A DNA stretch of 7,205 nt from Actinomycetota bacterium. GTDB taxonomy: Bacteria > Actinomycetota > Actinomycetes > S36-B12 > UBA5976. The stretch is taken from assembly GCA_947486505.1 (NCBI GenBank), contig CANKTT010000070.1, positions 1 to 7,205 on the forward strand, written 5' to 3'. Under the pieces are notes generated by a model. It made no database searches. It was not told where the DNA came from and saw only the letters and a program-made list of their open reading frames with translations. The translations under genes and the position numbers were made by a program. Positions 1-6,141 of this stretch are shown here, in pieces. The number at the start of each line of letters is the position of its first letter. Position 1 is the stretch's first letter.

Positions 1-1
1 A

Positions 2-907
2 ATTCAGCACTCAGAAAGATTTGCTCTGATTTTGGCAACCCCTTTGGATTTCATCGCCAAGATAACTTCGCCGTTTATTTGGTTGCTTTCACATTCATCA
101 GATGCGTTAGTGCGAATCCTTGGCGGTGACCCGCGGGCAGGCAAAGAGCAGATATCAGGTGAAGAACTTCGCGGCATGGTTGCCATGCACGAGGATCTAA
201 CGCATGCAGAGCGTGAACTAATTGATGATGTATTCGAAGCGGGCGAACGAGAGATTCGTGAAATTATGATTCCTCGAACTGAAGTTGCATTTCTTGACGC
301 TGACTTACCCGTATTCAAAGCAGTCAAAATTGTTGCTGACAAACCGCACTCACGATACCCGGTATCGGATGATTCAGAAGATGACGTTTTGGGATTCGTT
401 CACGTTCGAGATTTGCTAGATCCTGAGATCCGGGAACGATCGATTCGGGTAGGTGACTTAGTTCGAGATGTTGCCAGACTTCCTGGTACCAAGCGTGTGA
501 TTCCGGCGCTCACTGACATGCGTGCAACTAATGCACACATGGCAATTGTGGTTGATGAATATGGCGGCACTGCAGGAATAATCACGATGGAAGATCTAGT
601 TGAAGAACTTATTGGTGACATCCGCGATGAATATGACACTGATGCTTCCGAAGGTGTCATCCCACCTGGAAAAGATGTCGTTGTTGACGGGTTACTAAAT
701 CTTGATGACTTCTTTGAGGAAACTTTGATGGAATTGCCGGAAGGACCATACGACACGGCAGCTGGATTTATGGCGGCCCAGCTTGGTCGAATTCCTATGG
801 TTGGCGATGAGATTGTGATTGAGACTGGAACTATGTCAGTAATGGAAATGGATGGCCGAAGGGTGTCCCGAATTCGCGTAGTTCGTTCTGCCACAATAGA
901 GGAATGA
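2..907 (+). CDS. CBS-domain membrane protein of the HlyC/CorC (CNNM) family, 5' end outside window
   Basis: Partial gene: the frame is open from base 2, and the first visible codons ([17 protein letters not shown]) already read as the family's linker after the membrane domain, so the TTG at 32 is not the real start. The N-terminal CNNM/DUF21 membrane domain (normally 3-4 helices) should lie to the left. Counting from base 2, the 301 visible residues hold the end of the membrane linker (about 1-40), a first CBS motif from IMIPRTEV (about 88-140), a second CBS motif including [18 protein letters not shown] (about 160-210), and a C-terminal CorC_HlyC (transporter-associated) domain (about 222-298). 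CBS pairs in this family bind adenine nucleotides. Members are linked to Mg2+/Co2+ efflux or homeostasis; the old 'hemolysin' name is misleading. The stop overlaps the trpS start as ATGA, so the two are probably cotranslated. In many bacteria this gene sits in a ybeZ-ybeY-corC-era cluster; here trpS follows instead of era. The family is certain, the transported ion is not. Confidence 0.94.
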   Translation: MQHSERFALILATPLDFIAKITSPFIWLLSHSSDALVRILGGDPRAGKEQISGEELRGMVAMHEDLTHAERELIDDVFEAGEREIREIMIPRTEVAFLDADLPVFKAVKIVADKPHSRYPVSDDSEDDVLGFVHVRDLLDPEIRERSIRVGDLVRDVARLPGTKRVIPALTDMRATNAHMAIVVDEYGGTAGIITMEDLVEELIGDIRDEYDTDASEGVIPPGKDVVVDGLLNLDDFFEETLMELPEGPYDTAAGFMAAQLGRIPMVGDEIVIETGTMSVMEMDGRRVSRIRVVRSATIEE

Positions 908-1896
908 CACCGCGCGTTTTATCAGGCATCCAGCCAACTTCCGACAGTTTCCATGTTGGTAATCACCTAGGCGCGCTTCAAAACTGGGTGGCTATGCAAG
1001 AAACCCACGACTGTGTTTACTTCATTGCAGACATGCACGCGATCACTGTCGAACAGGATCCAACGACGCTTCGAAATCGAACCCTTCTGTCCTATGCACA
1101 ACTTCTAGCTCTTGGCATTGATCCGAACAAATCAACTTTGATTGTGCAAAGCCATGTTCCAGAACATGCGCAGTTGATGTGGGTTATGTCTTCAATCACT
1201 GGTTTAGGTGAAGCAAACCGCATGACTCAGTTCAAGGACAAGTCGGCAAAGGGTGGCGCAGCAACCGCAAGTGTTGGCTTGCTGACTTATCCAATTTTGC
1301 AAGCCGCAGACATATTGCTTTATCAAGCCAATGCAGTTCCTGTAGGTGAAGACCAACGCCAACATTTAGAACTAACTCGCGATCTTGCAATTCGATTCAA
1401 TGGTCGCTTCGGAGACACTTTCACAGTTCCCGAAGCACACATTGTTAAAGGCACGGCGAAAATTCAAGATCTGCAAGATCCAACAGCAAAAATGAGTAAG
1501 TCCTCGCCAGCGGGCTGCATAAATTTGTTGGATCCGTTAAAGACAACCGAAAAGAAGATTAAGTCTGCAGTTACTGATTCAGATTCAGTAGTTGCATTTG
1601 ATCCCGCGAACAAAGCAGGCGTTTCAAACTTGCTGACGATCATGTCGGCGTACACCGGAACTGCTATTCCTGATTTGGTAAAGAGTTTTGAAGGTCGAAT
1701 GTATGGCGACTTGAAGAAAGAAACAGCCGCAGCCGTTTTGAGTTTCGTTGAACCGTTGCAGACCAAAGTGGATTCTTACATGACAGACCCTGCAGAGCTT
1801 GAGAACTTAATGCGAAAGAGTTCTGCACGTGCTCGTGAGATTGCGGCAAAGACATTGGCAGATGTTTACGACAAACTCGGATTCGTTCATCCATGA
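904..1896 (+). CDS. trpS: Tryptophanyl-tRNA synthetase
   Basis: Cytosolic class I aminoacyl-tRNA synthetase that activates tryptophan with ATP and charges tRNA-Trp, normally as a homodimer. The 330 residues match the usual bacterial length. The N-terminus reads [17 protein letters not shown], which contains the HIGH signature (HVGN, residues 17-20) in the form with one extra residue common in Actinobacteria. The Rossmann fold carries [16 protein letters not shown], a family hallmark for ATP and substrate binding. The second ATP signature is a perfect KMSKS (residues 196-200). The ATG at 904 is the only reasonable start: the conserved SGIQPT begins at residue 7 and no start codon lies shortly upstream in frame. 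It shares ATGA with the stop of the CBS-domain gene. The purine run AGAGG (898-902) is only one base from the ATG, too close for a normal ribosome site, so translation probably relies on coupling to the gene before it. No T-box or Trp attenuator is seen. Confidence 0.97.
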   Translation: MTPRVLSGIQPTSDSFHVGNHLGALQNWVAMQETHDCVYFIADMHAITVEQDPTTLRNRTLLSYAQLLALGIDPNKSTLIVQSHVPEHAQLMWVMSSITGLGEANRMTQFKDKSAKGGAATASVGLLTYPILQAADILLYQANAVPVGEDQRQHLELTRDLAIRFNGRFGDTFTVPEAHIVKGTAKIQDLQDPTAKMSKSSPAGCINLLDPLKTTEKKIKSAVTDSDSVVAFDPANKAGVSNLLTIMSAYTGTAIPDLVKSFEGRMYGDLKKETAAAVLSFVEPLQTKVDSYMTDPAELENLMRKSSARAREIAAKTLADVYDKLGFVHP

Positions 1897-1909
1897 TTTT
1901 GAGTAACCG

Positions 1910-2563
1910 ATGAGTTGGGACGTTGTACTTTTCGATCTCGATGGCACAATAACTGATAGTGGCCTGGGTGTAGCAAACGGAGTTTTATACGCTCTGGAAA
2001 AGATGGGTTACCCGAAACCAAACGATGCTGAATTGAAAAAGTATCTAGGCCCACCGCTATGGACTTCATTCCAGGACTATGCCGGAATGCCAGAATCAGA
2101 TACTCCCGAGGCAGTGCGTTTGTATCGCGAGTATTACAACGAAACAGGTGCATTCGAAAACTCGGTTTACCCGGGAATTCCAGAATTGTTAACGAAGTTG
2201 AATGCTGACGGAAAGCGGTTGGCAGTAGCAACTTCGAAAGTTGATTACGCGGCTTTAGCGATCTTGCGTCACTTCAATCTGGATCATCACTTCGATGTGA
2301 TTGCTGGCTCTGATGAAACTGGTGAGCTACGTGGCACTAAGGCATTGGTCATCGAGTACGCCCTTTCAGAATTGAAAATGTGTGACGGGACCTCAATCGT
2401 GATGATTGGGGACCGCGAGCACGATATCTTGGGCGCGAAAGAACACGGAATTCCCGGAATCGGAGTGCTTTACGGGTACGGCGATCGGTCAGAACTCGAG
2501 GCTGCGGGTGCAATGGATATTGCGGGGGAAGTTTCAGATTTAGAACTGGCCCTGTACCGCTAG
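1910..2563 (+). CDS. HAD-family phosphatase, Gph/PpaX-like
   Basis: Haloacid dehalogenase superfamily hydrolase, 217 residues, the usual size for the phosphoglycolate phosphatase-like (subfamily IA) group. Catalytic motifs occur in order: motif I FDLDGT with nucleophile D9 and acid/base D11; motif II ATSK with T108/S109; motif III lysine K144 in RGTKALVI; motif IV GDREHD (167-172) with the Mg2+-binding acidic residues. The region between motifs I and II (about 17-85) is the small helical C1 cap. The core is therefore complete and should be an active, Mg2+-dependent, cytosolic phosphomonoesterase. The substrate cannot be read from sequence: 2-phosphoglycolate, pyrophosphate, nucleoside monophosphates and sugar phosphates are all handled by relatives. 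The ATG at 1910 puts motif I at residue 8, as expected. It follows the trpS stop by 13 bases with no clear Shine-Dalgarno sequence, suggesting read-through expression from the same transcript. Confidence 0.92.
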   Translation: MSWDVVLFDLDGTITDSGLGVANGVLYALEKMGYPKPNDAELKKYLGPPLWTSFQDYAGMPESDTPEAVRLYREYYNETGAFENSVYPGIPELLTKLNADGKRLAVATSKVDYAALAILRHFNLDHHFDVIAGSDETGELRGTKALVIEYALSELKMCDGTSIVMIGDREHDILGAKEHGIPGIGVLYGYGDRSELEAAGAMDIAGEVSDLELALYR

Positions 2564-2592
2564 ATTCGGTTTGAGAATTCGGGCATTTATGG

Positions 2593-2608
2593 TGTGCGGT
2601 ACATCACA
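2593..2608. promoter_or_regulatory. Candidate CRP/GlxR-type operator upstream of sdhCAB
   Basis: The 16 bases read TGTGC-GGTACA-TCACA, one mismatch from the CRP-family consensus TGTGA-N6-TCACA. The centre (GTAC) is also palindromic, so 6 of 8 base pairs of the dyad match. The site lies in the only real intergenic gap, 56 bases before the sdhC ATG, centred about -64.5 if transcription begins at that ATG. In Corynebacterium glutamicum the cAMP-responsive CRP homologue GlxR is reported to control sdhCAB, which makes the position sensible. The binding protein is outside the window, so the function is inferred. Confidence 0.5.
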
Positions 2609-2651
2609 GCGGATTTTCAAAAGCACGACTGCACGGTTGGGCCGTAGACCC

Positions 2652-2657
2652 TAAACT
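2652..2657 (+). promoter_or_regulatory. -10 element of a likely leaderless sdhC promoter
   Basis: TAAACT fits the TANNNT form of actinobacterial sigma70-type -10 hexamers. Its last base is 8 positions before the A of the sdhC ATG (2665), the usual distance from a -10 to the transcription start, so the mRNA would begin at or beside the start codon. This agrees with the absence of any Shine-Dalgarno sequence before sdhC. The -35 region at normal spacing (CTGCAC, 2629-2634) is a poor match to TTGACA, which would suit an activator-dependent promoter. Confidence 0.5.
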
Positions 2658-2664
2658 TTGGGCT

Positions 2665-3468
2665 ATGGCTGTTAAATCAATGGAAAATGGTGTTTCGGCA
2701 CCGGGTCGCGCAAAAATCGGATTTAGGCACTTACGAACTGACAAATGGTGGGTAGAGCCACTTATCTCTGTCATCGTCCTTCTTTCATTCATTGCTTACT
2801 CAACTTGGCGAGCATTCGAAAATGATTTTTACTACGTTGACCATTTAGTTTCACCGTTTTATTCGCCATGTCTAGCGACATCTTGTCCGCCAGAAGCCGC
2901 GATGTTTGGCACGCCGTTTGGTGATTGGTGGACATTGTCACCAGCGCTATTGATTTTGGTTTTCCCACTTGGGTTCCGTTTGACCTGCTACTACTACCGC
3001 AAGACTTATTACCGAGCGTTTTGGATGTCACCACCTGCATGTTCAGTAGCTGAACCACACAAAACCTACACAGGTGAAACCCGACAGCCACTTTTGCTAC
3101 AGAACTCACACCGTTACTTTTTCTTCGCCGGACTTATCTTCAATGTCATCTTGACTTACGATGCGATCTTGGCATTCCATGGCAAAGATGGTGGCTTTGG
3201 AATGAGCGTAGGCACAGTTGTTCTGCTGGCAAATGCGATTTTCCTATGGATGTACTCACTGTCATGCCACTCTTGCCGTCACGCAATCGGTGGTCGCTTA
3301 AAGCACTTCAGTAAGCATCCATTCCGCTACAAGGCTTGGACCTTCGTTTCAAATCTAAATCCACATCATCCAAAGTTTGCCTGGGTTTCGCTGATTGGCG
3401 TTGCTCTGTGTGACCTGTATGTACGCAGTGTCGCAACAGGCCAAATCACAAACATCTACTTCTTCTAA
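2665..3468 (+). CDS. sdhC: Succinate dehydrogenase membrane anchor SdhC, mycobacterial Sdh1 (type F) kind
   Basis: Membrane subunit that anchors SdhAB and passes electrons to quinone. It has 267 residues, about the size of the mycobacterial Rv0249c type and much longer than the usual SdhC or SdhD. About five hydrophobic helices can be seen (roughly 31-48, 91-107, 150-171, 180-200, 238-254). Conserved-looking stretches are VSPFYSPC (62-69), SPPAC (122-126), LQNSHRYFFF (145-154) and LSCHSCRH (199-206), followed by GGRLKHFSKHPFRY (209-222). In the M. smegmatis Sdh1 structure this subunit is reported to lack heme and to hold a membrane-embedded Rieske-type [2Fe-2S] cluster with Cys and His ligands. 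The Cys/His residues here (C69, C74, C108, C126, C201, C204; H149, H202, H206) are candidates, but I cannot assign the four ligands. No separate SdhD is present. The ATG at 2665 is preferred over Met6 because it fits the -10 element. First gene of the sdhCAB unit. Confidence 0.93.
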   Translation: MAVKSMENGVSAPGRAKIGFRHLRTDKWWVEPLISVIVLLSFIAYSTWRAFENDFYYVDHLVSPFYSPCLATSCPPEAAMFGTPFGDWWTLSPALLILVFPLGFRLTCYYYRKTYYRAFWMSPPACSVAEPHKTYTGETRQPLLLQNSHRYFFFAGLIFNVILTYDAILAFHGKDGGFGMSVGTVVLLANAIFLWMYSLSCHSCRHAIGGRLKHFSKHPFRYKAWTFVSNLNPHHPKFAWVSLIGVALCDLYVRSVATGQITNIYFF

Positions 3469-3472
3469 GGGG
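3467..3472 (+). promoter_or_regulatory. Ribosome binding site of sdhA
   Basis: AAGGGG overlaps the sdhC stop codon (TAA 3466-3468) and lies 12 bases before the sdhA ATG. Spacing is a little long, but this is one of only two clear Shine-Dalgarno sequences in the window. The contrast with the bare start of sdhC supports a leaderless first gene and SD-led internal genes. Confidence 0.65.
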
Positions 3473-3484
3473 ACTTGAACACTC

Positions 3485-5377
3485 ATGGCTGAATTTGAGC
3501 GTCACGAATACGACGTTGTAATCATCGGTGCTGGTGGCGCAGGTCTGCGCGCCGCAATCGAGGCACGGGCAAGTGGCTTGCGTACCGCAATCATTTGCAA
3601 GTCCTTGTTTGGTAAGGCACATACCGTTATGGCTGAAGGTGGCATTGCCGCCAGCATGGGTAACGTCAACAGTAAAGACAACTGGATGGTTCACTTCCGC
3701 GACACCATGCGTGGTGGAAAGTTCCAGAACAACTGGCGCATGGCAGAACTACATGCCAAGGAATCACCAGACCGCGTTTGGGAACTAGAAACTTACGGTG
3801 CACTTTTCGATCGCACTCCAGAAGGCAAAATCAGCCAGCGTAACTTCGGTGGTCACGAATACCCACGCCTAGCTCACGTTGGTGACCGCACTGGCTTGGA
3901 ATTGATTCGCACCATGCAGCAAAAGATTGTTTCGCTGCAGCAAGAAGACTTCGCAGAAACTGGCGATTATGAATCAAAGATTAAGGTCTTTGCAGAACTA
4001 ACCATCACTGAAATTCTTAAGACTGATGGCAAGGTTTCTGGCGTACTTGGTTACTGGCGCGAGTCCGGCGAGTTCGTAGTATTCGAAGCTCCAGCTGTTG
4101 TTCTAGCAACTGGTGGCATCGGTAAATCCTTCAAGGTAACTTCCAACTCATGGGAAGGTACCGGTGACGGTCACGCACTAGCCCTTAAAGCTGGCGGAAA
4201 CTTAATGCACATGGAATTCATTCAGTTCCATCCAACCGGCATGGTTTGGCCACTTTCTGTTAAAGGCATCTTGGTTACTGAATCCGTGCGTGGTGATGGT
4301 GGCGTGCTTCGTAACTCAGACGGCAAGCGCTTCATGTTCGACTACATCCCACCGGTTTTCGTAAAGCAATACGCAGACACGGAAGAAGAAGCCGATCGCT
4401 GGTACACCGATCCAGACAACAACCGTCGTCCACCAGAACTGCTTCCACGCGATGAAGTTGCGCGTGCGATTAATACGGAAGTTAAAGCCGGTCGCGGTTC
4501 CCCACATGGTGGCGTATTCCTGGACGTTTCAACTCGTCTAGCCCCAGAGGTAATCAAGGCCCGCCTCCCATCCATGTGGCACCAGTTCAAGGAACTTGCT
4601 GACGTCGACATCACGAAGCAGGCCATGGAAGTTGGACCTACTTGTCACTATGTAATGGGTGGCGTTCAGGTTGATCCAGACAGTGGAGCTGCGACTGGCG
4701 TTCCTGGTCTATTTGCTGCTGGCGAAGTGGCTGGCGGTATGCATGGTTCAAACCGTCTTGGTGGAAACTCACTTTCTGACCTTTTGGTATTCGGTCGTCG
4801 CGCAGGTGTTGGAGCAAGTGAGTACGTAAGTGCTCTTGGCTCCAAGCCAAAGTTGGAACAGGCTGAAATCGATCGCGCATTAGCTTCTGCGCTGGCTCCA
4901 TTCAAGGGCGACAGCAAAGAAAATGCTTATGCCGTTCATTACGAACTCCAGCAGATGATGAATGACTTAGTTGGCATCATTCGCGTAGGCGCTGAAATGC
5001 GAGAAGCAATCGAAAAGCTTGAACTCATGAAGGAGCGCGCAAAGCACGTCAGCGTTTCAGGTGATACTAAGTTCAATCCAGGTTGGCATATTGCGCTTGA
5101 TCTGATGAACATGTTGCTGGTCAGCGAAGCGGTTGCTAAATCAGCCATGGAACGTGAAGAATCACGCGGTGGTCACACTCGCGATGACTTCCCAACCATG
5201 GATCCAAAGTGGCGTGCGATTCACGTCATTACGTCATGGGATGGCTCAAAGGTAAGTACCGAGCGCCAGACCCTACCTCCAATGCCAAAAGAACTTGCTG
5301 AATTGTTTGACGTTGAAGAACTGAAGAAGTACCTGCTGCCTGAAGAACTGGCGCAGCTTGGAATGGGAGGCAACTAA
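3485..5377 (+). CDS. sdhA: Succinate dehydrogenase flavoprotein subunit SdhA
   Basis: Catalytic subunit of complex II: oxidises succinate to fumarate with FAD, on the cytoplasmic face of the membrane. It has 630 residues, normal for the mycobacterial Sdh1 type. It opens with the FAD dinucleotide-binding motif VVIIGAGGAGLRAA (from residue 11). The AHTVMAEGG segment supplies His46, which aligns with the His that carries covalently bound FAD. The substrate site is complete: HPTG from residue 249, the active-site Arg in LPRDEVAR (R322), His388 in PTCHYVMGG, and Arg424 in SNRLGGNSLSDLLVFGR. The capping domain lies between the FAD-binding halves, and the C-terminal helical domain (from about 455) ends with ELAQLGMGGN. 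It starts 16 bases after sdhC, and its TAA overlaps the sdhB ATG by one base (TAATG). Codon choice is strongly biased (Asn AAC 15, AAT 4), as in highly expressed genes. Fumarate reduction is possible in principle, but the oxidase direction is more likely in this context. Confidence 0.98.
   Translation: MAEFERHEYDVVIIGAGGAGLRAAIEARASGLRTAIICKSLFGKAHTVMAEGGIAASMGNVNSKDNWMVHFRDTMRGGKFQNNWRMAELHAKESPDRVWELETYGALFDRTPEGKISQRNFGGHEYPRLAHVGDRTGLELIRTMQQKIVSLQQEDFAETGDYESKIKVFAELTITEILKTDGKVSGVLGYWRESGEFVVFEAPAVVLATGGIGKSFKVTSNSWEGTGDGHALALKAGGNLMHMEFIQFHPTGMVWPLSVKGILVTESVRGDGGVLRNSDGKRFMFDYIPPVFVKQYADTEEEADRWYTDPDNNRRPPELLPRDEVARAINTEVKAGRGSPHGGVFLDVSTRLAPEVIKARLPSMWHQFKELADVDITKQAMEVGPTCHYVMGGVQVDPDSGAATGVPGLFAAGEVAGGMHGSNRLGGNSLSDLLVFGRRAGVGASEYVSALGSKPKLEQAEIDRALASALAPFKGDSKENAYAVHYELQQMMNDLVGIIRVGAEMREAIEKLELMKERAKHVSVSGDTKFNPGWHIALDLMNMLLVSEAVAKSAMEREESRGGHTRDDFPTMDPKWRAIHVITSWDGSKVSTERQTLPPMPKELAELFDVEELKKYLLPEELAQLGMGGN
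5365..5370 (+). promoter_or_regulatory. Ribosome binding site of sdhB inside the end of sdhA
   Basis: GGGAGG lies 6 bases before the sdhB ATG, at ideal spacing, and is part of the last codons of sdhA (MGGN). It fixes the sdhB start at 5377 and supports coupled, near-equal translation of the two subunits. Confidence 0.75.
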
Positions 5378-6132
5378 TGGGTTACTTAGCATCGATGCGA
5401 ATCTGGCGCGGTAACAGCGAGGCCGGTCAACTCGAAGAACACAAAGTTGAAGTTGGCGAAGGCGAAGTAGTACTTGACGTCATCCACCGCCTGCAGGCCA
5501 CAGATGCACCAGACCTAGCTGTCCGCTGGAACTGCAAGGCTGGCAAGTGTGGTTCTTGCAGCGCTGAAATCAACGGCAAGCCAAGTCTTATGTGCATGAC
5601 TCGCATGAATACTTTTGCCGAAGACGAAGAGATCACCGTGACTCCACTTCGTGCGTTCCCAGTCATCAAGGATCTTGTCGCTGACGTATCGTTTAACTAC
5701 AAGAAGGCACGTGAGATCCCAGCGTTCAAGGGACCTGACAACCTAAAGCCAGGCGAATACCGCATGGAACAGGTCGATGTTCAGCGTAGCCAAGAGTTCC
5801 GCAAGTGCATTGAGTGCTTCTTGTGTCAGGACACATGCCACGTGATTCGCGACCATGAAGAAAACAAGGAATCCTTCGCTGGACCTCGATTCTTCATTCG
5901 CCTTGCCGAACTCGACATGCACCCATTGGATACGCGCGATCGTAAGCGGGAAGCTCAAGAAGAGCATGGCCTTGGTATGTGTAACATCACCAAGTGCTGT
6001 ACTGCAGTTTGCCCAGAACACATCAAGATCACTGACAATGCGATCATTCCGATGAAGGAACGCGTAGTTGATGAGAAATACGATCCACTGGTATGGCTAG
6101 GACGCACAATCGGACGCCGTAAATCGGACTAA
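5377..6132 (+). CDS. sdhB: Succinate dehydrogenase iron-sulfur subunit SdhB
   Basis: Electron-transfer subunit of complex II, carrying three iron-sulfur clusters from the SdhA flavin to the membrane subunit. It has 251 residues, the usual size. The N-terminal ferredoxin-like domain binds [2Fe-2S] through C53, C58, C61 (CKAGKCGSC) and C73. The C-terminal helical domain has CIECFLCQDTC (C144, C147, C150, C154) and CNITKCCTAVCP (C202, C207, C208, C212). By alignment with known SdhB proteins, C144/C147/C150/C212 hold [4Fe-4S] and C154/C202/C208 hold [3Fe-4S], so every ligand is present; C207 is an extra, non-ligand Cys. It overlaps sdhA by one base and ends 9 bases before the mutase gene. Codon bias matches sdhA (Asn AAC 7, AAT 2). 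In the Sdh1 type, electrons are thought to pass from the [3Fe-4S] to a Rieske-type cluster in SdhC rather than to heme. Confidence 0.97.
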   Translation: MGYLASMRIWRGNSEAGQLEEHKVEVGEGEVVLDVIHRLQATDAPDLAVRWNCKAGKCGSCSAEINGKPSLMCMTRMNTFAEDEEITVTPLRAFPVIKDLVADVSFNYKKAREIPAFKGPDNLKPGEYRMEQVDVQRSQEFRKCIECFLCQDTCHVIRDHEENKESFAGPRFFIRLAELDMHPLDTRDRKREAQEEHGLGMCNITKCCTAVCPEHIKITDNAIIPMKERVVDEKYDPLVWLGRTIGRRKSD

Positions 6133-6141
6133 CCTCTACTC

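Noticed and set aside
1..6. The window begins with AATTC, the end left by EcoRI.
   Set aside because: GAATTC is frequent in this sequence (for example near 789, 2575, 4214 and 6978), so the edge is easily coincidence and says nothing biological.
32..34. TTG as the start codon of the CBS-domain gene.
   Set aside because: The frame is open to the window edge, and the residues before the TTG continue the family's conserved linker, so the gene begins further left.
4..894. Minus-strand open frames opposite the CBS-domain gene.
   Set aside because: Their products are Ser/Arg-rich with no recognisable motif, typical of the reverse complement of a codon-biased gene; the + strand protein is unmistakable.
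2560..2585. Possible terminator after the HAD gene: short dyad ACCG-N7-CGGT, and a repeated ATTCGG.
   Set aside because: The stem is only 4 bp, there is no U-tract, and ATTCGG is a direct rather than inverted repeat, so no intrinsic terminator can be called.
3446..3694. Minus-strand frame across the sdhC-sdhA junction with several Cys residues.
   Set aside because: It lies antisense to the highly conserved N-terminus of sdhA and has no start context; a shadow frame.
5995..6015. Adjacent cysteines (CC) in SdhB as a possible ligand change.
   Set aside because: The spacing C202-x5-C208-x3-C212 keeps all expected cluster ligands; C207 is simply an additional Cys.
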